Positions 17,040 to 26,444 of a stretch of DNA of 64,000 nt are shown here, piece after piece. A model generated the notes under the pieces. The model did not search any database, was not told the DNA's origin, and saw only the letters and a program-made list of their open reading frames with translations. Made by a program: the position numbers and the translations under genes. Each line of letters starts with the position of its first letter. The stretch's first letter is position 1. Location: assembly GCA_014238785.1 (NCBI GenBank), contig JABAAL010000012.1:41768-105767 (forward strand). Direction: 5' to 3'. This DNA comes from Phycisphaerales bacterium. Its GTDB lineage: Bacteria; Planctomycetota; Phycisphaerae; Phycisphaerales; SM1A02.

Positions 17040-18803
17040 TTATATTTGCGAGGTGGACCATCCACCAATTGCCTCAGGCACAGTTTTCTGTAATTCACTT
17101 CGAAGCGCTGAAAGAATTCGCCGATCCGAATCGAGAGACCCGATTTTTCGAGCGAGCCGCTCACATTCCTCAATCTTGACCCTCCGTATAACCTGCTTAA
17201 TCGCAGGGATCTGGGATGGAACCAAAGACAGGTTCCTAAGGCCAAGCCCGATGAGTAACATAGTATATACCGGATCACCGGCTATCTCACCACATAAAGA
17301 AGTTTCTATTTTTCCACGCCTTGCAGCCCTAATAACGGACTTCATGAGCTTTATTACCGCTGGATTGGATGCTGTGTACAAACTTGCAACCCGCTCATTC
17401 CCTCTGTCTACAGCAACTGTGTACTGAATAAGGTCATTCGTACCAATCGAAAAAAATTCTACTTCCCTCGTAAATGTAGACGCCATCAGGGCTGCACTTG
17501 GCACTTCGACCATCATTCCAATTGGAATATGCTCCGCAATAGCGATCCCCTCTTCTTGACATTCTTCAAGGACATCTGAGACGATTAACTTAGCTTGTCG
17601 CAACTCATTCATGCACGTAATGAGTGGGAACATAACTCGAATTGGACCAAAAGCAGAAGCGCGTGCTACTGCACGCAGTTGCGTTCGAAACAATTTCTGA
17701 TTCTGTAAACAATATCGTATTGAACGCAATCCCAAAAATGGATTACGTTCTGGCTCCATTGCCTGCGCTTGTGTGTATTTATCAGCGCCCAAGTCCAGCG
17801 TCCGAAGCGTAAGAACTCTTCCATCAAGACGTTCTATGGCCGACACGTACTCCGTGAACAATTCCTCTTCAGTTGGCAAGCTAGAACTTGTCAAGTATTG
17901 AAATTCTGTTCTGTACAAGCCAACACCTTCTCCGCCCTTTTCGATGACTTGGTCTATCTCATGCGCAAACTCAATGTTGCCGTACAAATGAATCTCAACA
18001 CCATCTGCAGTAACTGATTGTTGCTGCGAAATCTCTTGCGTCTTTTGCTTGAACGTTTCGAGCAATTCTATGCTCCGACGTACTTGCTCAATAGTAGCAT
18101 CGTCAGGCGCAATAACAACCGTTCCAGACTTGCCATCTAAAATCAGCAAATCGCCATCACTCACTTCTTCAGAAACGGATTTGCATCCGACAACAACAGG
18201 CACTCCAATAGCTGCTGCAACGATGGAACTATGATCCGTACGTCCACCTATGTCCGTTGCAATACCAAGAACCTTGTCATGATTGAACTCCGCAACATCC
18301 GCAGGTGTCACTTGGTGGCAAATCACTATTACCGGGTCGCTTACTGAAGCGAGTCGGTCTTTGGAACCGCCTGATAGTTCTGTAAGTAATCTGCGTTCTA
18401 AGTCAAAGACATCATTAGCTTTTTCCTTAAAAACTCTATTGTCCATCGACCGAAATTTATCTGCTAATTCCCCAAAAGCTTCAACAATCGCAAATGCTGA
18501 GTTCACGCCTTCGAGTTCAATTCGCTCCCTAATAGGATCGACAAGGGTTGGGTCGCTGAGCAATCCGAGATGAAACTCGAAGATTTTTGCGGGTCCTTCA
18601 CCAAGTGTCGCAGCTACTTGGTTACGGTCTTCCGTAACTTGTGAAATTGCGCCCTCGATTGCTTTATTAAACTTTGCCAATTCAATTGGTATCTCATTTT
18701 CACCGAGAATCAAAAAAGGCACGCGGTGCAATGACTTTTCTAGCACGAGTGCTCTGCCAATAACGACGCCGGGGCTGACTGGGATGCCTTGTAATCGTTT
18801 CAT
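17040..18803 (-). CDS. ptsI: PTS Enzyme I (phosphoenolpyruvate-protein phosphotransferase)
   Basis: Takes phosphate from phosphoenolpyruvate and passes it to HPr. The 587-residue protein begins LQGIPVSPGVVIGRA, has the phosphohistidine segment TDIGGRTDHSSIVAAA with His191, and the C-terminal PEP-binding barrel with FLGLRSIRYCL and the conserved cysteine in SLCGEIAGDP. The usual GGRTSH reads GGRTDH. Neither HPr nor any sugar-specific EII component lies nearby, so it may serve a regulatory or scattered PTS. The RND gene ends 122 bases upstream. No clear terminator follows. Confidence 0.95.
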   Translation of the reverse strand: MKRLQGIPVSPGVVIGRALVLEKSLHRVPFLILGENEIPIELAKFNKAIEGAISQVTEDRNQVAATLGEGPAKIFEFHLGLLSDPTLVDPIRERIELEGVNSAFAIVEAFGELADKFRSMDNRVFKEKANDVFDLERRLLTELSGGSKDRLASVSDPVIVICHQVTPADVAEFNHDKVLGIATDIGGRTDHSSIVAAAIGVPVVVGCKSVSEEVSDGDLLILDGKSGTVVIAPDDATIEQVRRSIELLETFKQKTQEISQQQSVTADGVEIHLYGNIEFAHEIDQVIEKGGEGVGLYRTEFQYLTSSSLPTEEELFTEYVSAIERLDGRVLTLRTLDLGADKYTQAQAMEPERNPFLGLRSIRYCLQNQKLFRTQLRAVARASAFGPIRVMFPLITCMNELRQAKLIVSDVLEECQEEGIAIAEHIPIGMMVEVPSAALMASTFTREVEFFSIGTNDLIQYTVAVDRGNERVASLYTASNPAVIKLMKSVIRAARRGKIETSLCGEIAGDPVYTMLLIGLGLRNLSLVPSQIPAIKQVIRRVKIEECERLARKIGSLDSDRRILSALRSELQKTVPEAIGGWSTSQI

Positions 18804-18925
18804 ATAACATGGCGCTCACAGGCAAGTTCTCTATGGTCTCCTGAGGGCTAAAGCGTATTATACCACCACCAATTTCGCAGTCCGACCGAAACAATGTGGC
18901 TCTGAGCCATATTGATTCTTGCTTG

Positions 18926-21900
18926 CTATGCATCTTCCCCATCTGAGCCAAACCACAAGAACCTCGCAAGAGACTTAAAGTCTTCCCCAATAACGAGTAA
19001 TGCAGGGAGCAATAATAGAATTAAGAAAGTTGCGCTCATTAATCCAAATGAAATTGCAAGCGCCATCGGAATCAAAAATTTAGCCTGCATCGATTGCTCA
19101 AGCATCAGTGGCGTCAACCCAAGTACCGTTGTAATTGTCGTTAAGAAAATTGGGCGAAGTCGGGCGGCCCCCGCACTCAAAATAGCCTCCCGCATTGCGT
19201 CGCCCTGCTTGCGTCTTAGATTATAAAACTCAACAAATATGAGCGAATCATTGACAACGACACCACTCAGTGCCACAAAACCAATCATACTCAAAAACGA
19301 GATCGAAACTCCTGCGAAGTAATGCCCCCAGATAACACCGATTATGGCAAAAGGTATTCCAAGCATCACAACTAGGGGCTGAAAATAACTTCCAAAGAGC
19401 CACGCGAGAATTACGTAAATCATCAAACAAGCCGCAAGAAAACCAATTGGCAAGGAAGCAAACGCTTCGGCTTGTTGCTCTTGCCTTCCACCCTTTTTGA
19501 TAGTGACGTCTGGAAACTCTTTACGCCATTCCTCGTAGGGCAATTGAGCAGCCACTGTTTCAGGGCTCACACCATCGATTGTTTCAGCAGTAACTGTCAC
19601 CGTCCTCTGCCTATCGATTCGACGTATTGCCGTGTACCCACGCCGCTCAGTAATTCGAGCAACTTCAACAAGCGGAACCGAATTTCCACTTGGCGTAATA
19701 ATCCAAAGTTGTTCCAGTGCGCCGATATTTTTTCGCAAATCGTCGCCCATCTTTACTCGAATGTCTACTTCTTCATCTCCTAGCGCAAAAACATGAGCAT
19801 CAAGACCGTACACCGCACCGCGAACTTGTCTTGCGACACCTGAAAGGGTGAGCCCAGTACTCGAAGCGCCTTCTCGCAATTCAATAAGAAGCTCTCGCTG
19901 CCCTGCCGAAGCGCTGTCAACAATATCATGCACTGCAGAAAATTTTCTTAAGTCATTTTGAACTCGTTCAGATGCGGCGAACAACGTAGTATTATTTTTC
20001 CCAATTAAGTTAATAGTTATCCCTGAACTATTTGGAGCTCCGGACATCATCTCATATCCAATACTGTCGGCTAGTTTCGCCTTATCACCAAGTTCATCTC
20101 TAATCAATCCAATGACTTCGTTTGCATTGAGTTTTCTTGTTTCTGCAGGAGTCAACTCAATAAATAGTTGCCCAAGGTTCGAAGAGAATCCTCCAGATGT
20201 TTCACCCGTCGACATCTGCGCGCCTGCAATCGTACTAATGTGATGGACTTGCGTCTGTTTTCTCGATGATTTTTCTACTTTTTCAAGCATATCCATTGTT
20301 TGAGAAAATGGAGTGCCTTCTGGCATTCTAATGTTAATCGCAATTGTTTCCGCGTCAGGTATTGTCATAAACTCATACCCTACTCGGCCTCCCATAACAA
20401 ACCCTACGGAGACAATGAGCGTTGAGAATGCAAAAGCAAGCGAAACATATCTAAATTTTATAACAAGCGAAAGAAGCCAAAGATACGCTGGAACTATACG
20501 ATGAAAAACAACTCTATCTCTACGAACTTCGTACCGTTTAACAAACGCTGCAATTTTAGACTTCGATGGCCTGTCAGATTTTTCAAGCGAATGCCCAAGG
20601 TGGCCTGGGAGAATAAGCAACGCTTCAAACAAACTCATCGCAAGTGCACACGCGATGACTATTGGAAGCGCACCAAGCAAATCTCCCATGTTTCCTTTGA
20701 TAAAGGTTAAAGGAAGAAATGCAACTATAGAGGTCATCACTGTTGCAAACACAGGCCAGAGAACCTGCTTGGCTCCCTCAACCGCTGCTTGCATTGCAGG
20801 AACACCCTGTTCATGTTTCGCTTTTATATTTTCAGCAACAACAATTGCATCATCAACAAGCAACCCAAGGACGAGAATAAGTGCAAACATCGTAAGCATA
20901 TTTAATGTAATGCCAAGCAAGAACATCACAAATAATGTTCCACCAAGTGCGGTTGTTAAACCAATTCCAACCCAGAGTGCCACACGCCAGTTGAGTGCGA
21001 GTAAAAGTAGCACAAAAACTAAGGCCCCACCAAGCAAAGCATTGTCGGTCAATAAATTCATTCGACCTTCGACAAACCGTGCTAAATCTGTAAATGTAGA
21101 AAGAGAAGTATTGGTCGGCAAAGGGTCTCCTTCAATGCCAAGCAACCATGCCTCTTTGCGTTTTGTTTTACCGCCAGACAGGGTATCTTTCCAAGTAGGC
21201 ACAAATTCTTCACCCATTCGCCCAGCAACATACGCTCGAACAATTTCAGCCATCAGGACGATATCCTGATCTCCTGATTTTGAAATGAACATATTCATCG
21301 CAGGTTCTTCGTTGAACCGAACATTGACAGGAATATCAACTAATGTGGTTTTAACCGTTGCAATATCGCCAAGGCGCAATGTTTCTCCACCGTGAGAGGA
21401 TCGAATGACAATTTCTTCCAATTCTGCGGATGACTCATCGGGAGTGTTGCTTCTAATCACAATATCGCCAGCCGAACTTCGCAATGTTCCACCAGGTATC
21501 TGTCGCATCCATGTCGAAATACGATCGGAAACTGTTGAAATACTTATTCCGTGTTCTATCAAACTATCTTGTTCGAGTTCAACCGTTAACTCATTGTTAA
21601 TATCGCCGCCGACTGAAATTGCTCCCATCTCTGAGAAGGTTCGCAAATCATCTCGTACATCCCGAATCGATTGTTTCATCACTTGCTTATCAATGTCACC
21701 CCATAATTGCACCATAATCACTGGCATTGTTGGTTCAATACGATAAACGAGTGGACGTTCTACATCCGATGGCAAATCCTGAAGTGACTCAACTTTTCTG
21801 CGCACCTCATCAATCGCTTCATCAATGTTAGTCGTACCTTCTTTAAATGAAACGACAATTGAAACAGAGCCCTCAACGCAAGTCGTGCTTAGCTCATCAA

Positions 21901-22129
21901 CTTCGTCAATAGCAACAAGTGCATTTTCAATTCGCTGCGCTATGAAGTCTTGGACATCTTCTGGCGATGCTCCAGGGTACGCCATCGATACCATTACCAT
22001 ATCGAACTGCATATCTGGAAAAAATTGGCGTCGCAAATTAAACGCTGAAAAGATACCCGCAAGAATAAGACCCGCCATGAGCAAATTGATCGGGACTGGG
22101 TTTTTTACGCCAAACTTCGGAAGGTTCAT
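18926..22129 (-). CDS. RND efflux transporter, AcrB/HAE1-type permease
   Basis: Proton-driven inner-membrane pump of a tripartite efflux system. The 1067-residue protein begins with a membrane segment and FFPDMQFDMVMVSMAYPGAS, the RND porter entry. It has two large periplasmic loops and about twelve membrane helices, and GLLVDDAIVVAENI carries the paired aspartates of helix 4 used in proton transfer. It overlaps the fusion-protein gene by 4 bases (ATGA at 22126-22129). No outer-membrane TolC-type gene is present. Substrate unknown. Confidence 0.95.
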   Translation of the reverse strand: MNLPKFGVKNPVPINLLMAGLILAGIFSAFNLRRQFFPDMQFDMVMVSMAYPGASPEDVQDFIAQRIENALVAIDEVDELSTTCVEGSVSIVVSFKEGTTNIDEAIDEVRRKVESLQDLPSDVERPLVYRIEPTMPVIMVQLWGDIDKQVMKQSIRDVRDDLRTFSEMGAISVGGDINNELTVELEQDSLIEHGISISTVSDRISTWMRQIPGGTLRSSAGDIVIRSNTPDESSAELEEIVIRSSHGGETLRLGDIATVKTTLVDIPVNVRFNEEPAMNMFISKSGDQDIVLMAEIVRAYVAGRMGEEFVPTWKDTLSGGKTKRKEAWLLGIEGDPLPTNTSLSTFTDLARFVEGRMNLLTDNALLGGALVFVLLLLALNWRVALWVGIGLTTALGGTLFVMFLLGITLNMLTMFALILVLGLLVDDAIVVAENIKAKHEQGVPAMQAAVEGAKQVLWPVFATVMTSIVAFLPLTFIKGNMGDLLGALPIVIACALAMSLFEALLILPGHLGHSLEKSDRPSKSKIAAFVKRYEVRRDRVVFHRIVPAYLWLLSLVIKFRYVSLAFAFSTLIVSVGFVMGGRVGYEFMTIPDAETIAINIRMPEGTPFSQTMDMLEKVEKSSRKQTQVHHISTIAGAQMSTGETSGGFSSNLGQLFIELTPAETRKLNANEVIGLIRDELGDKAKLADSIGYEMMSGAPNSSGITINLIGKNNTTLFAASERVQNDLRKFSAVHDIVDSASAGQRELLIELREGASSTGLTLSGVARQVRGAVYGLDAHVFALGDEEVDIRVKMGDDLRKNIGALEQLWIITPSGNSVPLVEVARITERRGYTAIRRIDRQRTVTVTAETIDGVSPETVAAQLPYEEWRKEFPDVTIKKGGRQEQQAEAFASLPIGFLAACLMIYVILAWLFGSYFQPLVVMLGIPFAIIGVIWGHYFAGVSISFLSMIGFVALSGVVVNDSLIFVEFYNLRRKQGDAMREAILSAGAARLRPIFLTTITTVLGLTPLMLEQSMQAKFLIPMALAISFGLMSATFLILLLLPALLVIGEDFKSLARFLWFGSDGEDA

Positions 22130-23424
22130 TCCGAGGCAACCTGATTCGCTAGAATTTTGCGGACACGCATACCATCTCGAAGTGACCCCCCCGGATCAAC
22201 AACAACAAAATCACCCACTGAAAGTGGTGTTTCAAGAACAGCCCAATCAAGGTCAGGAACACCAAACTCTGGCAAAGCGTCGGTTACAGAAAAGTCAATA
22301 GAAACGGGAATACTTCGCAATATAGACTCTCGAATTACCATAATCCGATCTTCGCGAATCGACCGTCTTGGGACAACCCAACGTAGACGTTCGTCTTGAA
22401 AACTTTTCACTTCGCCACGTACAAAGAGTCCGGGAGGAACACTATTTGCATTTTCTGAATCCTGATGAATATCAACGTAGACAATCATCGTCCTTGAATT
22501 CGTGTCATCTTCGGGGGCAATTCTAGAAACACGCGCATGCCATTTCCGTTTTCCAAAACCAGCAGAACGTAACGAAACTTCATCACCAATTTGCACAAAT
22601 GAACGAGCATGAGACGGAAGCCGCAGAGGTATTTCTAATGTGCTGCTGTTGACAATTCTCGCTATTCGCTTGCCGTTGTTTACATGCTCGCCAACTCGCA
22701 CATCAATCGATTGCAAGACGCCATCAATTGGACTTACGATTTTGCACCTTCTCAAATTTTCTCTTGCAAGTTCTACTTCGGCCGATTTGGAAGTAACAGA
22801 AGAATATGCCTGCTCTTCTTTTGCGGGAAAACGATTTGCCGCTTCGCTTGAGTTGATTGACAACGAAGAAACAGCAATGAGTTTTTGTTTTGCCGCATCA
22901 ACTTCCCGTTGCTTTGCCGCTCCCCTATCAAACGCAACCTGGACTCGAACAAATTCTGTCTCGGCGAGCACTTTATCTTCAAGTGCAAGATCAGCTCGTT
23001 TTACAGCTGCAACTTTTTCCACTTCAAGAAGCGAAAGAGCAGATTTTGATGAGGCAAGAGACTGTTCTGCACGAATGAGCTGTTGTCTAAAATCAGAATC
23101 ATCGAGTTCAATAATCAAGTCGCCCTTTTGAAGACGACGGCCAGCCCTTGTTGTAGTCGGCAAATTCACAACGGTAGAGGAAACCTCCGTTGGCACATCT
23201 GCGTGAAGCATTGCATCGGCAGCGCCATATCCTACCGTACGACGTTGCATAGGCACTGGATTTGCTTCAATTACGACAACTGCAGGTAGCGAGCGCTCGC
23301 CGGCGACGACTGCAAGTTGTGGCTTTGTATTGACGAGAGCCACAACAATTCCAACCGAAATTGAGAGCAATACAATCGCTACAACTATTCTAGTGACAAA
23401 TGATATGAATGTATTCGTTGCCAT
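22126..23424 (-). CDS. RND efflux membrane fusion protein (HlyD family)
   Basis: Periplasmic adaptor linking the RND pump to an outer-membrane channel. The 432-residue protein has an N-terminal membrane anchor (about 8-31), a split lipoyl domain (TTRAGRRLQKGDLIIELDDS and KIVSPIDGVLQSIDVRVGEH) around an alpha-helical hairpin (about 115-220), then beta-barrel and membrane-proximal domains. It starts 8 bases after a TATCAT box, with AAGGGG too close to the ATG to act as a normal ribosome-binding site. It is divergent from gatC with 43 bases between start codons. Confidence 0.93.
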   Translation of the reverse strand: MATNTFISFVTRIVVAIVLLSISVGIVVALVNTKPQLAVVAGERSLPAVVVIEANPVPMQRRTVGYGAADAMLHADVPTEVSSTVVNLPTTTRAGRRLQKGDLIIELDDSDFRQQLIRAEQSLASSKSALSLLEVEKVAAVKRADLALEDKVLAETEFVRVQVAFDRGAAKQREVDAAKQKLIAVSSLSINSSEAANRFPAKEEQAYSSVTSKSAEVELARENLRRCKIVSPIDGVLQSIDVRVGEHVNNGKRIARIVNSSTLEIPLRLPSHARSFVQIGDEVSLRSAGFGKRKWHARVSRIAPEDDTNSRTMIVYVDIHQDSENANSVPPGLFVRGEVKSFQDERLRWVVPRRSIREDRIMVIRESILRSIPVSIDFSVTDALPEFGVPDLDWAVLETPLSVGDFVVVDPGGSLRDGMRVRKILANQVASE

Positions 23425-23432
23425 AGCCCCTT

Positions 23433-23438
23433 ATGATA
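23433..23438 (-). promoter_or_regulatory. -10-like box (leaderless type) for the efflux operon
   Basis: On the minus strand TATCAT is followed by 8 bases and the ATG at 23424. Confidence 0.4.
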
Positions 23439-23454
23439 CCGTATGAGATTCTGA

Positions 23455-23460
23455 TACGCT
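23455..23460 (+). promoter_or_regulatory. -10-like box (leaderless type) for gatC
   Basis: TACGCT is followed by 7 bases and the ATG at 23468. The same hexamer with 6 bases precedes the PhoD-rhodanese gene. Confidence 0.35.
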
Positions 23461-23467
23461 TCCTAAT

Positions 23468-23770
23468 ATGAATACATCACTGACAACTGAAGAGGTACGC
23501 CACATAGCAAAATTATCTCGTCTTGCCCTTACTGATGGAGAAATAGAGAAGGCAAAAGAAGACCTCAGCACCATCTTTGAACATATAAGCCGCCTCAGTG
23601 AACTTGATACAAATGGCGTCGAGCCACTAGATCACCCTACTGAATTGCAAAACCGTACTCGCGATGATACTGTCGGTGAAGTGCTTTCCCAAAAACAAGT
23701 TCTTGCAAATGCGCCTGCTGCCAAAGATGTGTATTTCGATGTTCCAAAAGTTCTAGGCGGTGATACATGA
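23468..23770 (+). CDS. gatC: Asp-tRNA(Asn)/Glu-tRNA(Gln) amidotransferase subunit C
   Basis: Small subunit of GatCAB, which amidates mischarged Glu-tRNA(Gln) and Asp-tRNA(Asn). The 100-residue protein has the family pattern TEEVRHIAKLSRLALTDGEI, a helical middle, and NGVEPLDHP near 54-62. Its stop overlaps the gatA start by 4 bases (ATGA at 23767-23770). The gatB gene is not in the window. Confidence 0.95.
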   Translation: MNTSLTTEEVRHIAKLSRLALTDGEIEKAKEDLSTIFEHISRLSELDTNGVEPLDHPTELQNRTRDDTVGEVLSQKQVLANAPAAKDVYFDVPKVLGGDT

Positions 23771-25113
23771 GCACAATCCAAGAACGAGATACATTTAATG
23801 CTTTTCACGAATACTGGGACCTTGAGAATGAACGACAGAGCGAAACGCTTCAGGGCATGACCCTTGCTGTCAAAGACAACATCGTGACAAAAACTGGAAC
23901 AACAACGTGCGGCTCCAAAATGCTTGAAGGATACAAAAGCCCATTCAACGCAACGGTAATAGACCGCCTTGAAGATGCAGGCGTTGTACTTGTTGGAAAA
24001 ACCAATTGTGATGAATTTGCCATGGGATCATCAACGGAACATTGTGCATGGGGCCCCGTCTTAAACCCTTGGGACAGAACTCGAGTTCCAGGAGGCTCCT
24101 CTGGGGGGAGCGCTGCTGCTGTTGCTGCTCGACTTTGCCAAGGCGCACTCGGCTCAGATACCGGCGGATCCATCCGGCAACCCGCAGCATTTTGTGGAGT
24201 AGTCGGGTACAAACCAACCTATGGCCTTGTGAGTCGGTACGGACTTGTCGCTTTTGCATCGAGCCTTGATCAAATCGGAACATTCACAACAACCGTGCAA
24301 GATGCTGCCAATCTAGTCGAAATCATGGCGGGCTTTGATGAACTCGACTCGACCTGTAGAGAAGAACCCGCACCAGCATTATCAAAAAATCTTCACGATT
24401 CAATCGAGGGCTTGCGAATTGGCATTCCATCGCAATACACTGGAAGTCAAAATGACCCTGCGATTAATGCTGCGATTACCTCTGCGATTAATACGTATAG
24501 AGAACTCGGTGCCACTATCATCGAAATTGATTTGCCACTTACTGAAGTTGGAATATCTACATATTATGTACTTGCGCCTGCTGAGTGCTCTAGCAATTTG
24601 GCGCGGTACGACGGTATTCGGTATGGACATCGTACGGACAAACCATGTAAAGATTTGTTTGAACTCTATTCAAATACTCGAGCGGAAGGTTTTGGAACCG
24701 AAGTCAAGCGAAGAATTATGCTTGGCACGTACGTGCTCAGTAGCGGCTATTACGATGCGTATTACAACAACGCACTTAAAACTCGACGGCTCATATGCCA
24801 AGAGTACCACATCGCATTCGAACAATGCGATGTGATATTAGGCCCGACAACACCATCTGTTGCCTTTAAGATTGGCGAAAAGGCAGATCCACTTTCTATG
24901 TATCTTTGTGATATCTATACAGCAAACACAAATATTGCTGGCATCTGCGGCATTTCTATTCCGTGCGGCTTTTCTGAAGCTGAGGGAAAGCAACTTCCAA
25001 TTGGATTACATTTACAAGGCAGCTGGTACGACGACGCAAGACTCTTACGAGCTGCACAGATGTTTCAAACTGCCACGGATTTCCACACTAAAGTTCCGGA
25101 GTGCGCCCAATGA
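23767..25113 (+). CDS. gatA: Asp-tRNA(Asn)/Glu-tRNA(Gln) amidotransferase subunit A
   Basis: Glutaminase subunit of GatCAB, releasing ammonia for tRNA amidation. The 448-residue amidase-signature protein has the Ser-cisSer-Lys triad: Lys36 in LAVKDNI, Ser111 in PGGSSGGS and Ser135 in DTGGSIRQPA. The segment YKPTYGLVSRYGLVAFASSL is diagnostic of GatA within the amidase family. It is slightly shorter than the common 480-490. It is coupled to gatC upstream and to the ROK kinase downstream (ATGA at 25110-25113). Confidence 0.96.
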   Translation: MSTIQERDTFNAFHEYWDLENERQSETLQGMTLAVKDNIVTKTGTTTCGSKMLEGYKSPFNATVIDRLEDAGVVLVGKTNCDEFAMGSSTEHCAWGPVLNPWDRTRVPGGSSGGSAAAVAARLCQGALGSDTGGSIRQPAAFCGVVGYKPTYGLVSRYGLVAFASSLDQIGTFTTTVQDAANLVEIMAGFDELDSTCREEPAPALSKNLHDSIEGLRIGIPSQYTGSQNDPAINAAITSAINTYRELGATIIEIDLPLTEVGISTYYVLAPAECSSNLARYDGIRYGHRTDKPCKDLFELYSNTRAEGFGTEVKRRIMLGTYVLSSGYYDAYYNNALKTRRLICQEYHIAFEQCDVILGPTTPSVAFKIGEKADPLSMYLCDIYTANTNIAGICGISIPCGFSEAEGKQLPIGLHLQGSWYDDARLLRAAQMFQTATDFHTKVPECAQ

Positions 25114-25964
25114 TTGGTGTTGATATCGGCGGGACAAATTTACTCGTTGGCGTCATTGAAGGTGGCAAAGTACTTAAACGTTCGCACCAGCCGATTGTCG
25201 AAGGAAGTAATTTCGAAGCAGTTGTTTCGCAAACATGCAGTTCAATTGTTGCACTTGCTGGTGATGCGTTCAGTTCCGTGGGCATTTCTGTTGCAGGAAG
25301 TGTCGATTCAAAACGCGGATACGTCCTTCGAGCGCAAAATCTTGATTGGGACAATGTGCCATTGGCAGAGACAATTTCAAAAAAACTTAGCTGCCCGGTT
25401 GTGATTGAAAACGACGTCACCGCAGCTGCGTGGGGCGAATATATATACGGTGGCGGAGTTGGTTCCAATTCAATCTTTGCGGTCTGGATTGGCACAGGAA
25501 TTGGTGGCGGTCTCATACTCAACGGGGAAATCTGGCGTGGCCCCCTTGGTACTGCTGGCGAGTTTGGGATGGGCATTAGCGAGCAAAATCCCTCTGAAAC
25601 GCATCGAGTTCTCGAAGAATACGCAAGCCGAAGCGGGTTACAGCGAATACTGGACAATCCCCAACTTAATACTGAGGCAATAGTGCAAGGGTATGGCAAA
25701 ATTAACAAAATAACAGAAGCTGTCAATAATGGCGCACAGCGCATCGGTACTTCCATAGCTAATGTTATAACGCTCCTCTCCCTTGACAAAGTTATTCTTG
25801 GCGGCGGCCTTGTTGAAGCCCTTGGCGAACCTTATATAGAAATCATCCGTCAACAATTTCTTGCGGACGTTTTTCCCACCCATTGCCGCCAGTGCGAACT
25901 CTCGATTACAACGCTTGGCCCTGATGCTGGTTTGCTTGGCGCTGCTGCCCTACCAACATCCTAG
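25110..25964 (+). CDS. ROK-family sugar kinase (glucokinase-like)
   Basis: Predicted cytoplasmic sugar kinase of the ROK family. The 284-residue protein has the phosphate-binding start IGVDIGGTNLLVGVI, the catalytic region VIENDVTAAAWGEY, and GTGIGGGLILNGEIWRGPLG. The zinc-binding signature of most ROK proteins (G-E-x-G-H then CxCGxxGCxE) is not seen: the text reads AGEFGMGISEQNPSETHRVL. It may thus be a diverged glucokinase or act on another sugar. An in-frame GTG lies 9 bases upstream, but the ATG at 25110 gives the standard overlap with gatA. Confidence 0.85.
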   Translation: MIGVDIGGTNLLVGVIEGGKVLKRSHQPIVEGSNFEAVVSQTCSSIVALAGDAFSSVGISVAGSVDSKRGYVLRAQNLDWDNVPLAETISKKLSCPVVIENDVTAAAWGEYIYGGGVGSNSIFAVWIGTGIGGGLILNGEIWRGPLGTAGEFGMGISEQNPSETHRVLEEYASRSGLQRILDNPQLNTEAIVQGYGKINKITEAVNNGAQRIGTSIANVITLLSLDKVILGGGLVEALGEPYIEIIRQQFLADVFPTHCRQCELSITTLGPDAGLLGAAALPTS

Positions 25965-26059
25965 TTTCCCACCCGCAACTTTTTCACAACCCTTTTTTGC
26001 TGCAAATTACTTCCTTAGAGCAATTAATTTAGAACTGGACAGTATTAATAGCGTCCATG

Positions 26060-26390
26060 AAAAAGGGCTCTTGCCGGCCAAGAGCCCTAATCTTTTTGGG
26101 AAACTGAAGATTTAACCAAGCAACAGTACGTGGAAGCGTAGTATGTTGCACAACCTCTTTCTCAGGTCAGGTTATGTTCCCTTACATTACTCAGCACTAA
26201 CAAAGCACTGATCCTAACATGCCGAATTCATACGGCTTGCCCGTCCCTTGACACACCTTTTGAATTCGGCGAAATCATGGTATTCACTGTCGCGAATACG
26301 ACGATTGACGGCTCACCTACTCTGGGCAAACAATCAGTCTGTTCATTGTCATATTGAGGGACATATGTAATTTGCACTATATATAGAATT
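26060..26390 (-). ncRNA. Candidate structured non-coding RNA with promoter and terminator
   Basis: The 480-base gap between the ROK gene and the class V aminotransferase holds no protein gene. Its minus strand looks like an RNA gene. TTGACA boxes occur at 26434-26439 (with CAATAT 17 bases later) and 26392-26397, and TATAGT at 26376-26381; the 3' end is an intrinsic terminator with five T. In between are several perfect or G-U-tolerant stems: GCCGAATTCA/TGAATTCGGC (26268 to 26221), TCAGTGC/GTGCTGA near 26191-26211, GCAACA/TGTTGC near 26120-26149, AATCTT/AAGATT near 26090-26112, and GTCG/CGAC near 26290-26303. I could not match it to tmRNA, RNase P RNA, SRP RNA or 6S RNA by eye. The exact 5' end is uncertain. 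Confidence 0.5.
26064..26088 (-). terminator. Intrinsic terminator at the end of the candidate RNA
   Basis: Ten-base-pair stem AGGGCTCTTG/CAAGAGCCCT with a five-base loop, followed on the minus strand by TTTTT. On the plus strand a T-run also occurs a few bases further on, so it may end the gatC-gatA-ROK transcript as well. Confidence 0.85.
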
Positions 26391-26444
26391 ATGTCAAGAA
26401 AAAAACTCGAATATTGCTATTTTTTTACACGATTGTCAAATTAT

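Noticed and set aside
26060..26390. tmRNA, RNase P RNA, SRP RNA or 6S RNA
   Set aside because: No tRNA-like ends or tag frame, no GAGGAAAGTCC-type core, no GGAAGGAAGCAGC-type loop, and no single long bulged hairpin; left as unknown RNA.
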